Made by a program: the position numbers and the translations under genes. The notes below the pieces were generated by a model. That model saw nothing but the letters and a program-made list of their open reading frames with translations. It did no database searches and had not been told where the DNA came from. Positions 11,908-23,529 of a stretch of 64,000 nucleotides of DNA are shown here, piece after piece; position 1 is the stretch's first letter; every line of letters begins with the position of its first letter. Source of the stretch: Protopterus annectens (taxonomy: Eukaryota; Chordata; Ceratodontiformes; Protopteridae); the NCBI RefSeq assembly GCF_019279795.1, contig NC_056745.1:510909823-510973822 (forward strand), given 5' to 3'.

Positions 11908-13423
11908 AAATCATTGCTTGCCTGCATAGAGGATAAGAATGTGTTCCCCCTTGCTTGTTGATGTACCACATGACAGTTGTGTTGTCTGTTAGAATCAACA
12001 CTTGCCCTGGAAGAAGTAAATCCTTGAAAGCTATTAATGCAAACTGGACTGCTAACATCTCCTTCAAGTTGATATGTAGATGCTGTAGTCTGACAGGCCA
12101 CTTGTTTTGTATCCACTTTCCGTTTAGATGAGCTCCCCAAGCTTTGTCCGAGGCATCTGTCGTTAAAATTTGACTCGCCTCTGGCCGGGTCACAGAGAGT
12201 CCCTTGTTTAGGTGACATTCCTGAGCCCACCACAAAAATTCCTTTTGAATGCAAGGTATTATTGGAATGACAGTGTCCAGATCCTGGCAGTGCTGTGTCC
12301 ATACATTCTTGAGATACCATTGCAACTTCCTCATATGCAGTTTGGCATTGGGAAGCACCAGAATACAAGATGCCATTAACCCTAAGGCTTGAAGGACTGT
12401 CCTTGCAGTCAGCCCGGACTGAAGAGATAGATGATGGAAGTAAAGGGAAAGATTCTTTTGTTTGTCCGGGGTTAGAAAAGCCATCTGGGATGCTGTATTC
12501 AGTCTTACACCCAGAAAGCACATGTCTTGAGAGGGTACTAGACTGGACTTTATTTCGTTCACAGAATACCCCAGGCATCTTAGCACTGCTATCACATATT
12601 CCAAATGACGAAGAAGCTCTTCCCTTCCTTGAGCCAGAATCAGGCAATCGTCCAAATAAGGATAGATTTGTATTCCTTTCAGCCTGAAGAAAGCTATCAC
12701 TGGAGCCAGAACTTTCGTAAATACTCTGGGCGCAGTAGATAAGCCAAAGGGCAATGCAGAGAACTGATAGTGAGAAGTCCCAGTCCGAAAACGCAGATAC
12801 TTCCTGCAACTTAGTCTGATAGGAACATGAAGATATGCCTCTTTGAGATCCAAAGTTACCATCCAGTGATCCTTGCCCAGCAGAGGTAAAAGTTGTTGTA
12901 ACGTCAACATCTTGAACTTGGGAATGTCCAGATAAGTGTTGAGGATAGATAAATCCAAAATTGGTCTCCACGTGTTCCCCTTTTTTGGTACAAGGAACAG
13001 GCGAGAATAAAATCCTAGGCCTCTTTCTGGCATAGGAACCGGCTGTATGGCCCCTATTTGGAGTAACAGAGAAATTTGCTTGTGAGCCTCTATTCTTTGT
13101 TGAGGAGGAATGTCTGGCATGCCCTTGAAAGGAGGCAAGGTATGGAAATAAAACCTGTAACCGTGATGTATGATGTCCAATACCCATCTGTCTTGGGTAA
13201 TCAACCTCCAATTTTCTTTGAAAAGTGCCAACCTTCCTCCCAAAGGTGCTGCCAGGCGAGAAGGTTCTGGCAGCTGAAAAGGTAGGTCATTGGGTTTGTT
13301 TACGAAAGGACTGACCCCTACCCTCACCTGAAGACTGTGCAGGAGAACTCCCTGTCCTAGGCCTGAAAGAGCCCTGACCTCTGCCCCTACCACGTCTAGA
13401 TCTACCCCTAGACTGGGAATCAT
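11377..13423 (-). pseudogene. DIRS-B reverse transcriptase/RNase H/methylase-like gene, one frameshift
   Basis: Copies element RNA to DNA. RT motifs in order: RPILDLSILN (about 12960), VTLDLKEAYLHVPI with the first Asp (about 12850), SALPFGLSTAPRVF (about 12740) and the catalytic YLDD (about 12655). RNase H follows: TTDAS, INLKEML, LTDNTT and, after the frameshift, NSLADVLSR, giving the D-E-D-D set. The segment from DIDLFASPLNHQ to IAPDWPRQHWYP (about 11760-11510) is the region annotated as methylase-like in DIRS elements. The two halves lie in different frames. The break is an extra base in an A5 run at 11906-11910. The start at 13423 overlaps the gag C-terminus in another frame. Confidence 0.85.
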
Positions 13424-15006
13424 AAGAAGGATACGTCCACCCCTTAGTAGGCCAATTTCTACTAAACTTCGGAGGCTGAACCTGTAAAAATTCTTTAACA
13501 GTCTGCATAGACTTAGCCTTGTCTTCCATTTTCTTTAAAACTGCCTCAACAGGAGAACCAAACAAGACATCAGATTGCAAAGGGGCATCCAAAATCCTAG
13601 TTTTAACATGGTCAGATAAATTTTGATCCCAGCCAGGCATGCCTGCGAAGAACTGACCCAGTGGCAGCCACCCTGGACGAGGCCTGTACAGCATCAAAAC
13701 CACATTGCAAAGAGTGCTTACCCACCTGTTCAGAAACATGCACTAAATCTTGTAACTCTTTACAATCAATACCTTCCGCCAGAGCATCAACCTTAGATTT
13801 CAACTGTGAAAGGAGATAATTTTGATATTTCAACACGTGAAACTGGCAATTCAAAGCTCTCATGGCTAGAGTGGAAGAATTATAAACTTTCTTTCCCCAT
13901 CTATCCAAGGCCCTGGCCTCTTTATCTGCAGGAACCGGATTCTTGACAACAGAAGCCTTAACACCCTTAGGCCCCTGGCTAACAGTTTCAGGGTCTGCCC
14001 TAGGACTCTTAAAAAAATACTTATGAGCTTCAGGTACCCTGTAATACCTATCAGGTTTAACAGGAGCAGGAGGCAAAGAATCAGGATTAAGAGAAGCCTC
14101 TGCAAATACATCTTCCACCACATTCAGAACAGGAGGAATAGCCAAAGGCCTATGCTGGGGTAAAAACAAAAATTCCCTAAGCCTTTTCCTGGAATCAGAG
14201 AAGTCCTGACCTTCCCATTTAAAATGCTCTCTCATGGAGTGAAGGGTCTCTGAAAAAGAAAAATCCTCAGGAGGAGAAGCTGAAGGAGTAGAATCATCCA
14301 CATCAGAATCAGAATAATGAGCATACTCCTGTAAGTCTTCAGCCGAAGACTCAGACACATCCAAGCCTGCTCCCAATCCCCAACACTGGTTCCATCCTAG
14401 GCCTTTTATCAGGAGGGGGCATAGAGCCTCTAATTAAAGTAATTAAATCTTCTGCCATTTTAAGCATGTGCTTCTTGGGCACAGAACCTGAAGAACTAGG
14501 AGTGACGCCCACAGAAGCTAAACTAGACCTGCCTCTAGGAGAAGCCTTGGAAGCAGAAAGAGAGGGCCTAGACCCCTTAGGAAGGGAGGGAGTACAGTAA
14601 TCTGAGAAGCCCCTACAGCCTGACCTGCCTCCTGGGAGGCCACATCCTGTAAAATCAAGGTTTCCCCCTGAGACTCCAGAGAGGCCTCCGTCGGAACCAC
14701 GGTTCCACTGACGCCTAAAGAACCGGCCCCGTCGGACGACTCTCTAACCTAGGTTTAACTGCCTTGTCCTTGCGCTTCTTTGAGGAAGCCGGGCGAGCAT
14801 CCGACGGCATTTTGTAATTGCACCGCTTCCCAAAGACCAACCTGGCACAATCCAACCTCCGCTTTATAGTGCTTATTGAACCTAGCACAAAAGCGGCACC
14901 CAACAACGTCGTGCTCAGGTCCCAAACAAGGTATACACAAATTATGGTAATCCCTATGCGGTATCTGTTTCCCACAAGAAATACAGTTATTCACTTTTTC
15001 TGACAT
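13287..15006 (-). pseudogene. DIRS-B gag-like ORF1, frameshifted
   Basis: Start ATG at 15006 (MSEKVNNC). The N-terminus holds spaced CxxC, HRDYHNLC, IPC and CRFC residues, a possible zinc-binding fold. Central features are MLKMAEDLITLIRG, the acidic YSDSDVDDST block, SFSETLHSMREHF, the LPQHRPLAIPPVL motif and an RRHAWL segment (about 13665). The C-terminus is Arg/Gly-rich (about 13360-13400) and ends at 13287, typical of nucleic-acid-binding gag tails. Frameshifts lie near 14830, 14350 and 13630, the last being a small deletion relative to DIRS-A. No protease domain is seen. Confidence 0.75.
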
Positions 15007-15151
15007 CCGGTAAACCACTGAGGCAAGAAAAAACCAAAATATTCCCCAACGGGGTACTTAACCAACTCCGACTTCGGTCTGAAACTCCAAATTCGAAAAA
15101 TTTCAGAACGCCGAACGGCACTTGCAACACTGCTTCTGCATCGGACCATGC

Positions 15152-15323
15152 GGCAAAAAAGACTGAGGATATGACGTCGGTCATGCGCATTTGTACCCTG
15201 ACGTTCTGATGTCAGTCAAATGTGCCCTGACCGACGTCAGCCTTATACTCTGATATTCGGGCCGACCGAGGGACAGCGGACTACCCAAGTGTTAGGACTG
15301 CAGCAATGTGAGATGAAGAACAT
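15152..15323 (-). repeat. DIRS-B right inverted terminal repeat with decayed promoter
   Basis: Inverted partner of 9856-10015, followed by 13 end-specific bases (agatgaagaacat, 15311-15323). On the minus strand a CRE-like TGACATCAGAACGTCA leads into GGGTACAAAT, where related copies have a TATAAA box, so the box is mutated here. Confidence 0.9.
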
Positions 15324-15543
15324 CCCCATATCTACAAAACAACCACAAACCTCACCAAGTTCCACCCATCAATATTCAACTCCATTCTAAAAGCCCATAA
15401 CTGGAGCCCTCTACATTCTTTACACCTAGATGAAGCCATTACGTATTTTAACAAAATCTTTCTAGATCCCTTAATTCTCTTGCCCCTACATGAACAAAAA
15501 GAATCCAAATTAGCCATACTCCATAGTTAACTAAACCTACAAA
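15324..15543 (+). mobile_element. L2-type LINE copy 1, segment 2
   Basis: Spacer between DIRS-B and DIRS-C. It encodes NWSPLHSLHLDEAITYF, matching NWSPLKHLPLDEAVAYF of L2 copy 2 (47190-47240), so it continues the same LINE in the endonuclease-RT linker. It proves that both DIRS elements sit in one L2 copy. Confidence 0.85.
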
Positions 15544-15933
15544 AAGTACAGTTTTGTACCTACCATAAATGTAGATGTCCGAACTGGATAGCATCTGCAG
15601 TCATAACAAGTGGGTTGTCCTGTCGTCAGGCAGCCCTGCAGTCGGCCGGATTCCAAAGTCCGGGCTGATGTCGCATCTCTGTTGGTAAAAGCATCAGCCG
15701 ACGCCATTTTCCTCAGTGTTTCTTGCCCCAGATGCCAGTAGCCCTCTTGCAGGCTAAAAATTTGGATAGATGCCAATGTTTCCAAATAGATAGAGGTAAA
15801 CACAACAATAAGCATATATGTACATACATACATACAAACAAATACACCATAAAAGACTCCCCCCCAACAGCTAGCTATTAGGAGGGTAAACACCCTAGGA
15901 GTACCACAGAGGGGAAGGAGGGAGGGTAATCCT

Positions 15934-16032
15934 GACTGCAGATGCTATCCAGTTCGGACATCTACATTTATGGTAGGTACAAAACTGTACTATGTCCTTC
16001 ATGGATGCATCTGCAGTCATAACAAGTGGGTA
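15934..16032 (+). repeat. DIRS-C internal complementary region
   Basis: 15934-15991 is the reverse complement of the left end beginning at 15544, and 15992-16032 that of the right end finishing at 20809. The halves meet at GTACT/ATGTCC, the same junction type as in DIRS-B and DIRS-I. Confidence 0.92.
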
Positions 16033-16079
16033 GAATACCATAGCTAACTAGGGGAGGAGGATAAAGGTAGATTATTTAG

Positions 16080-17526
16080 GATCCCTTGCAGTACAGCAGT
16101 GGCAAACCCTGCTCGGGATCTGGAATATAGAGGCAAATTATAATGCTTGGCAAATGTATGCACGGAGGTCCAAGTTCAATAATGTCTTTGGCTGCCACAA
16201 GAAGGCTGTGGTAGTGGCTGTTGCCCTTGTAGAATGAGGTCTTATGTTCTGTGGAATTGGTTTTCCATGGAAGGAGTAACAGTATCGTATGCAGTTTCCT
16301 ATCCATTTGGAGATTGTCTGTTTGGAAATAGCTTTTCCTTCCCTTCCTGTTGCATAGGCTACAAAAAGTTGGTCAGTCTTTCTGCTGTTTTGTTCTGTCC
16401 AAGTAGTAGCATGCAGTATTCTTTCCCTGTTTTGTGGGTTGGGAAAGAAGGTAGGTAGGTGGATTGCCTGGTTCAAAGACACTCTGGATACCACCTTGGG
16501 CATAAATGTAGGATTAGTCCTCATGGACACTCTATCTTGGTGGAAGATTAGGAAGGGTTGCACTGCCATTAAGGCCTGTAGTTCTGAAACCCTCCTTGCT
16601 GAAGTTATTGCCAGTAGGAAAGCAGTTTTCCATGACAGGTGTTGTAGGTCTGCTGTTGCTGCTGGTTCAAAGGGTGATAGTGTCAACTTTTCTAGCACAA
16701 AGTTTAAATCCCAAGCTGGTAATGGTGGTTTCTGGAGGTTTTACATTCTTGATTCCTCTGAGGAACTGCCTGAGCAAAGGGTGCGAAAAAACAGGTGGAT
16801 CGAAGCTGTATTCTGCTGCAATAGCTGATGCATGTATCTTGATGGAGGAGTAGGACAGGCCTGAATGAAGAAGTTCGGCCAGATACTCCAGAATGTTAGG
16901 CATATCTATGTTTGACACATCTTTTCCTCTTTCCGTACTCCAAATGACAAACCTTTTCCATTTTCCAGCATAGTTCCTTCTTGTTGAAGGTCTGCTTCAA
17001 GAATAATGTCTTTAACCCTTTGGGAAAGTTCTGGATTAGCTGCTGTTATGTGATGTTCCATGCAGTCAGTTGCAGCGTTTTTAGGTTTGGATGTATGATG
17101 CTGTAGTTGTTCTGAGTTAACATCAAAGGCATCAGAGGTATTGGCCACATTTTGTTCTGAGACAAGCTCTTCAGTAGTGGGTACCAGTGCTGTCTTGGCC
17201 AGTTTGGAGCTATCAGGATTATCCTTGGATGTTCTTCCTTGATTTTTAGTAGTACCTTGTGTATCAAAGGAAGAGGTGGGAATGCATATGCTGTTAGGCC
17301 TTTCCAGTTGAAGGAGAGTGAGTCCACTTTCCATGCTAGTGGGTGGAATGTCCTTGTGCAGAATTTTTTGAGCTGGTGATTGAGAGGTGATGCGAATAGG
17401 TCTATCTGTGGCATTCCCCATTTCTTTGAGATGGTCTTGAAGATGTCCGGGTGCAGCTTCCATTCGTGGGCATCCGAAGTGGTTCTGCTTAATATGTCTG
17501 CTAGAGTATTGTCTTTCCCGGTACAA
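16080..17526 (-). pseudogene. DIRS-C tyrosine recombinase, broken
   Basis: Recognisable recombinase in three frames: a 5' overlap with the RT region (17526-16906), then IHASAIAAEYS and LLRQFLRGIKNV (about 16840-16740), then the catalytic domain (16698-16138). SARRVSEL and HSTRATAT are kept. A short deletion removes the DVHRQLRYYLD segment present in other copies (now ILHATTWTEQNS, about 16420). After HSTR the frame is lost, so the late His and Tyr region is shifted. Inactive. Confidence 0.8.
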
Positions 17527-18845
17527 ATATTGCCTGTAACTGAATGTTGTAGCTGAGTGCCAGGGTCCACAGCTCCAAGGTCATTCTGCATAGGGGGTAT
17601 GAATGAGTGCCTCCCTGTTTGTTGATGTACCACATGACTGTGGTGTTGTCTGTCCTTATCATCAACTGGCCCTCTTTGAGAAATGGTTTGAACTTTTGGA
17701 TTGCCAGTTTTACTGCCAGCATTTCTTTTAAATTGATGTGCAGGCGGTTGATCCTGTGTCCACAATCCTTGCACGCATTTGTCCAGCATGTGGGCCCCCA
17801 TCCTAGGTCTGAAGCGCCTGTTGTGATGGTCTGGCTTGGTTGACATCTGCAAAGGGTAGGCCTGGGTTTGACTGGCATGCCTGAGCCCACCATAGGAACT
17901 CCTGTTTTAAGCATGGAATTAGTGGGATTTCTGTTTCTAGACTGTGTCTGTGTTGGGACCATAAATTCTTTAGGTACCACTGTAGTTTCCTCATATGTAG
18001 TCTGGCAAATGGGACCAAGATTATGCATGATGCCATGAAGCGCAAGGCCTGCAGAACTTTTCTTGCTGTTAACTTGTTCAGTTTTGTTAGTGCCAAGAAG
18101 TAAAGAGGAAGTTCTTTTGTTTTTCTGTAGTCAGGAATGCCATTTGTTGTACTGTGTCCAATTCCCAAGAACGCCCTTGTTTGGGATGGTATCAGCCTTG
18201 ACTTTTGTAAATTGACTGTGTATCCCAGTCCTTGTAGCAAGTAAATGACCCTTTGTAAATCTGTTGTCAGCTTGCTTTTGTTGTCCCCTTGTAGCAGGCA
18301 GTCGTCCAGGTATGGGTAAATTTGAATTCCTGTAGTCTGCAATGGGCGATTACTGATGCCAGGCATTTTGTGAATACTCTGGGCAGTAGATAAGCCAAAG
18401 GGCAATGCTGAGAACTGATAGTGCTCTGATCCTGCAAGAAATCTGAGGTATCTTCTGCAGATTGGTCGAATGGGGACGTGCAGGTATGCCTCCTTGAGAT
18501 CTAGAGTTACCAGCCAAGACTCCTTGCCCAGCATGGGAAGAAGTTGCTGTAGGGTCAGCATTTTGAATTTTGGGACAATGATGTATGTATTTAAGGTGGA
18601 CAGGTCGAGAATTGGTCTCCAACTTTTTCCTTTCTTGGAACTAGGAATAGTCTGGAGTAGAACCCTTTCCTTGTTCTGCTGTTGGCACTCTTTCCACAGC
18701 TCTCATGCTTGCTAACTCCATTATCTGGCGAGAGCCTCTGTTTTTGATTTGGAGGTAGATTTGGCATTCTTTTGACTGGTAAAGTGTGGAAGTGAAACCG
18801 TAACCTTGATCTATGGTTTGTAAAATCCACTTGTCTTTGTTATGT
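17046..18845 (-). pseudogene. DIRS-C reverse transcriptase/RNase H/methylase-like gene, broken
   Basis: RT motifs VTLDLKEAYLHVPI (about 18500), SALPFGLSTA (about 18400) and YLDD (about 18310) are present in the 18561-17803 frame. RNase H (INLKEMLAV, RTDNTTVMWY) lies in 18028-17501. NTLADILSR and the methylase-like DLFASPLNHQ...IAPNWPRQHWYP are in 17852-17046. At least three frame changes and a short deletion after FGLSTA (PRVFT missing) disable it. Confidence 0.82.
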
Positions 18846-18939
18846 AGTGCCAGTTCTTTGAAAATAAGGTTAACTTTCCGCCTAGAGGAGCTGCTATTTG
18901 TTCCCTGGTAGGCGGATTTAGGATTAAGTCACTGTGGTT

Positions 18940-20550
18940 GTGCTGATGTAGTGGCAGTGGCTGTGTCTGTGCCTCTGTTGTTACCTTGCCACCGCTCTGT
19001 AGGCACCTCCTCTGGATTGGTTTCTGCCTCTGGAGCGTCTATTCCTGCCCCTTTGAAATTTTGTGGAGTCAGGAAAGGACCAATTCTTGGCAGGCCAGTT
19101 CCTGCTAAACCTTGGGGGTTGAACCTGCAAGAAATCTTTAACAGTTTGAACAGATTTTGCCTTGTCTTCCATTTTCTTCATAACCTGCTGGGCAGGTGTA
19201 CCAAACAAACTTGTCTTGTCCATAGGAGCATCTAGCAACTTAGCTTTAACATGATCAGGTAAAGCTTGTTCTTTTAGCCATGCATGCCTTCTTATCACTG
19301 TGCCTGTCATGGCTGATCTAAATGAAGCCTCCAGTGCATCATAGCCACATTTTAAGGAATGGTTGCTAACCTGTTGTATGTTATTTACCATCTCTAATAC
19401 ATATTTCTTATCAAGAGATTCATCAGTGGTTAGTTTTTAGTTAACTGATCAAGCATAAACTCTTGGTATTGTATCATGAAAACTGACAGTTTAAAGCTCT
19501 AGCTGAGAGAGTAGCTGAAGTGTAGACCTTTTTACCCCATCTGTCTAATGACCTTGCTTCCTTTCAGAAGGAATAGTTTTTAGATGTGGTCGGCTACTGC
19601 CTTGGGACCCTGGGATATAGTTTCTGGGTCTGCAAGTGGGGCCTTGTAAAGGTGGTGATGAGTATCTGGCACCCTGTAAAATCTGTCTGGTTTGGCAGGG
19701 GCTGGGGTAAAGAATCTGAGCGGAGCAAACATCATTGAAAGCATCATCCACCACAGAGAGAACAGGAGGTATAGCTAAGGGCCTGTGCTGTGGGAGGTGC
19801 AGAAAGGTCCTAAGTCTTTTCTGGAGTCTGAAAAATCCTGTTGCTGCCATTGGAACTGTTCTCGCATGGCATGCAAGGTTTCCAAAGGAGAATTCTTCTA
19901 GTGGGGAAGCAGCTGGAATGGATTCTTCAGCATCAGAATCTTCAAAATTGGAGAAGGGAGCCTCAGGCTGGTCAGTTATGTCTGATTCATCAGCAGAATC
20001 ATCAGAAGACACTGGCTCAGGGGCTCTGCCCTAGGTCTCTTCTCTGGGGCTGAGAGGCCCTGTCTGGGTGAGATTGAGATCCTCTAATTAAAGAAATTAA
20101 ATCTTCTGCCAAAGAAAGCATTTGAGAACTAGAAGAGGGCCTGGATGTGGGGTTTAACAGGCACTGTTTTAGAAGTCTTGGCTGCTTTAGCCCTGGCGAA
20201 GGCCTTAATGGACATGGCTGGAGGCCTAGCAGCACCACGTGCTGGGGTAGAGACATCCAAGGAATGGTGTCTGATAAGTCAACCACCGTAGTGGGTAAAA
20301 TTTCTGAGGTCGATTCAAGAGTTGTAGCAGAGGCCTCAGTTGTAAGAATAGGGTCAGCTGTACTTTGATCAGTTTGTTTGCTTTACTGTCGGTTTTTGGG
20401 GTAGTCGGAGGATCCGACGGCATAATGGGTTGAAAGGCACAGGCCGAACAGGCTGCTGGCTGGGCCTAAACAAGGCAGACAGTAAGAGTGGAAATCTTTA
20501 TGAGGTATTTGTTTCCCACAGGTTAAACAATTGTTAACTTTTTCTGACAT
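18940..20550 (-). pseudogene. DIRS-C gag-like ORF1, broken
   Basis: Start ATG at 20550 (MSEKVNNC), with the same Cys/His spacing as DIRS-B (CGKQIPHKDFH, then CLPC). MLSLAEDLISLIRG, the acidic block and LPQHRPLAIPPVLSVV follow at about 20130-19740. RRHAWLKEQALPDHVK and PRFSRNWPAKNW occur at 19300-19090, and a basic Arg-rich tail ends near 18981. Several frameshifts are present. Confidence 0.75.
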
Positions 20551-20684
20551 CGGCTGAGGCAAGAAAGAGTCCCCAACGGGTACTTAGCTTTAGAAGTCTT
20601 CAAGTAGTATTCGTAGAAGTAATCTCTGGATCCGACCGACCGGCACTAACAGCTTGCAAGAAAGACTGAGGAAATGGCTGATGC

Positions 20685-20691
20685 TTTTATA
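20685..20691 (-). promoter_or_regulatory. DIRS-C TATA box in right ITR
   Basis: Minus strand GGGTATAAAAGC, about 135 nt upstream of the gag ATG at 20550. It occupies the same place as the TATA-like boxes of DIRS-A and DIRS-I. The upstream CRE-like site is not well kept in this copy. Confidence 0.5.
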
Positions 20692-20849
20692 CCCAAAGAC
20701 CAACAGAGATGACGTGGTGGAGACATCAACTTTGATCCGCCAACTGCAGGGCTGCCTGACGACAGGACAACCCACTTGTTATGACTGCAGATGCATCCAT
20801 GAAGGACATCTACTACTTTTAGGTAGGGATAGAGCCTGGAAAGTCTGGC

Positions 20850-22720
20850 ACAGTAACAAAACACTGACAAATGAATCTAACTTAAAAAAAAAATCAGGAA
20901 CCAAGCCAAATAACTAGTCATCAATGACAAAAAAATACATTTCTCAAAACAACTATCCACCCATAAAAACAACCCCAAGAATTTTTGGAAATCTGTATTC
21001 TCCCTCCTCAATTCCAGATCCACTCAAAATGCATCTCCATCCTCTGACATGATCCCCCAACATATAGCCAAACACTTTCAACTCCTACTTTGATACCATC
21101 ATTAAACTCGTTCCTGAATCCCCTACAAATTCAAATCCATACACCACCAATAATACAAACATTAGGCATGCAACCATACGAATGTCTTCCAATCATCTTG
21201 CATCCCATGAAATTTCCACTAAAGAAATACAATACCAGAAACCATTAGTTTCTCCCTAAAACCTGTTCCCACCTCTCTAATTCTAAAACATTTAGAGAAA
21301 CTGAAACCCTATTCCCTATCTGCTAACAACCTTCTCCAAGAATACTTGAAAATCGCTGCTGACGCAATAACATACCCCATCAGTATTCTAATAAACTGAT
21401 CCATCTCTGAAGGAACCATCCCAAAAATCTGGAAAAATTCCAAAATAACTCCACTCCATAAAGGCGGTAATACAAATGTCCTTACTAACTACAGACTGAT
21501 CTCTATTCTTTCTCCTAGCTCCAAAATATTAGAAAAGTGTATACATAGTCAACTGCTCAACCACCTCATAGACAACAACCTCCACGGCCAACACAATATG
21601 GTTTTCACCCATTCCATAGCACTACCACGGCCCTCCTCTCCTTCACAGACCATGAACAAGGCTTTTGATGCAGGTCTAATAACTTCAGTAAACCTGTTGG
21701 ACTTATCCAAGGCATTTGACAAAGTGTCACATACTAAACTACTTCAACAACTGTTAGAAATAGGCTGCTCCCTACATACACTGCCCTGGTTTACTAACTA
21801 TTTACACAACAGATAATCAATGAGCATACAATGTAGCTATCTGTTAAATAAAATAGGAGTACCCCAAGGGTCCATCCTCGGACAACTGCTCTTTAATATT
21901 TTCCTAAACAATTTACATCTAGTGTCCTCACAAACCACACTCGTCCAATATGCAGACGATTCCACAATAATATCCTCCTCCAATAACTTTCAAGACCTCG
22001 TAAAAATAACCCAAAAAGCATAGAAATCTGACTTAATGACTCAATTACTTCTAAATGCCAAAAAAACTAAACTACTTATTTTCCCCGCCAAACCAACAAC
22101 ACAAGACTTATTTACTCCCAAGATAAAGCAGATGTTCAGATTGTTCATTCTGCAAAACTACTTGGTATAAAAATAGATGATAAACTCTCCTACGAGCAAC
22201 ACATTCTTAACACTATAAAAAGAACTCATTTTAAATTAGTAAACTCTACAGGCATTAAAAGTACATGGATGGACCCACAAAAATCAAGCTGGCCAAGTCT
22301 TTACTACTTCCCTCTCTCTTTCACGGTACTCCCATTTCACAAACCTTCACTCTTCCCTCTTTAATAAACTACAACGATGTTACTACAAAACTGCAAAATT
22401 TGCCTCCAGCTTGCAACACAGTACCCATCATTGCCAAGCTATCAAAATTCTTAATTGGCATGAATTCTCCCAATACCTCAGTTACACCTAAATAACTCTG
22501 CCTCACAAGCTAGTATATAACCCAGGCAAATACTCTGCTCTATCAACCCGTCAACCCTACACCCCCTCTAGAAATCTACAGTCCACAAATAATCAACTTC
22601 TGATCATATCAAAACCACACAAAAGAGCAGGAAAAAGCCTATGTTCCTATTCCATAGGTAAATTATGGAAGGCTCTACAAACATCTATTACTTTTTAGAT
22701 TCCCTTAATGCTTTTAAATT
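20850..22720 (+). pseudogene. L2-type reverse transcriptase, degraded
   Basis: RT of an L2/CR1-group LINE that primes reverse transcription at a nick made by its endonuclease. Visible blocks are TPLHKGGNT (about 21455), DLSKAFDKVSH (about 21700), GVPQGSILGQLLF (about 21850) and the catalytic QYADDSTII (about 21945). A C-terminal segment with GKLWKALQ follows near 22660. Stops at several points and frame changes make it non-functional. Copy 2 (47441-49273) shows the open form. Confidence 0.8.
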
Positions 22721-23179
22721 CTCACTAAAAAGCTACTATCTTAACAACCCCACATGTCCTCACTCCCTTATTACCAGACCCCCATAATCTTGTCCTCATT
22801 ACTCCCTCTATCCAAAGCTGTAACCAATCACTAACGAAAAATCCAGCTACTATTTCTCCCTAACTCATTCCTTGTGAGAAAAAAATATATAGTGAGTGGG
22901 TTCTAGTGTATATCTCAGTTTTTAATGCAATTTAATTAAAACGAATTAAATATAATTTCTTTTTTTTCTACAAAATGTCTTTACCTTCACCTCTATATTA
23001 AATAGAAGGTGTTACAGTATTTGTAGAAAAGTTTGTTATGATGTGACAATTGTTGTCTATGTATATTTTTGTATAGTTTAAAGTCTTTCTTTCTGAAATT
23101 GTATAACTACTTATATACTGTAATCTGATGTTGTTATTTTACTCATTGTGGAGCTTTTCTCCCTGGGCCTCCACTGAAA

Positions 23180-23215
23180 ATGGGTTTCTGACCCAGTGGA
23201 CTTTCCCGGCCAACA
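23180..23215 (+). promoter_or_regulatory. L2 3' UTR stem-loop
   Basis: CCACT...AGTGG forms an outer stem, and GGGT...ACCC an inner stem around a TTCTG loop, just upstream of the terminal repeat. Structured 3' ends are recognised by the RT in L2-type LINEs such as eel UnaL2. The structure here is read by eye. Confidence 0.5.
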
Positions 23216-23529
23216 AATGTCAATAAATAAATAAATAATGCTAGAGCAAAGGCCTCTTTCTCAGAGAAAGTACAGTGGAGCAATTCCTACTTACTTATAA
23301 CAGGAACACACTGAATCAGTGGCAAATGAATAGTGGAGTGTTACCCTATTTCTGGCAGTCTACCAAAACTTAGAGCTCCTCACCCTGCCCATCAGTAGGC
23401 GTGACGGATCAATCATCTCAGAGTACAGAAACTGCCTTTCAGACCCACAGACAGAACCCTTTCAGTTTTATAGGCTCCAGAAGAAAGAGAATATGAAAAT
23501 GCAAACTTGTAAATACCTACTACTCCAAA

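Larger units (their letters stand above)
9813..15323 (-). mobile_element. DIRS-B: structurally complete DIRS-type retrotransposon
   Basis: A 5.5-kb element on the minus strand inserted into L2 copy 1. It has all the hallmarks of the DIRS order: inverted terminal repeats (9856 to about 10015 and about 15152-15310), unequal outer ends (43 and 13 bp), an internal complementary region (10201-10302) copying both ends, a gag-like ORF, RT/RNase H and a tyrosine recombinase. There is no integrase or aspartic protease. The flanking L2 reads on without an obvious target duplication, as expected for recombinase integration. RT and gag frameshifts suggest the copy is not autonomous, but the exact ICR matches suggest fairly recent insertion. 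Confidence 0.93.
15544..20809 (-). mobile_element. DIRS-C: DIRS-type retrotransposon, second insertion in L2 copy 1
   Basis: A 5.3-kb minus-strand element of a different subfamily from DIRS-B. It has the same outer left motif (agtacagttttgtacc) but a different adjoining ITR (catctgcagtcataacaagtggg). The right end is at 20809 (gaaggacat). An ICR, YR, RT/RNase H and gag are present in the usual order, with more frameshifts than DIRS-B, so it is probably older or under less constraint. L2 sequence resumes immediately at 20810. Confidence 0.92.
20810..23243 (+). mobile_element. L2-type LINE copy 1, segment 3 (RT and 3' UTR)
   Basis: Continuation of segments 9620-9812 and 15324-15543. It begins RAWKVWHSNKTLT, matching KAWAKWHATKNPL of copy 2, and runs through the RT to a 3' UTR. 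The UTR ends gggcctccactgaaaatggg, then cccggccaacaaatg and an ATAA repeat (23220-23243). The same 3' end closes copy 2 at 49710. Confidence 0.88.

Noticed and set aside
11877..13211. 444-codon minus-strand ORF overlapping DIRS-B RT
   Set aside because: A shadow frame of the RT/RNase H gene; the same region in the adjacent frame carries all the RT motifs.
10337..13423. A single 1028-residue RT-recombinase fusion protein
   Set aside because: The central 150 or so residues are the methylase-like region read out of frame; the correct reading is in the 11377-11907 frame. The fusion comes from a one-base insertion.
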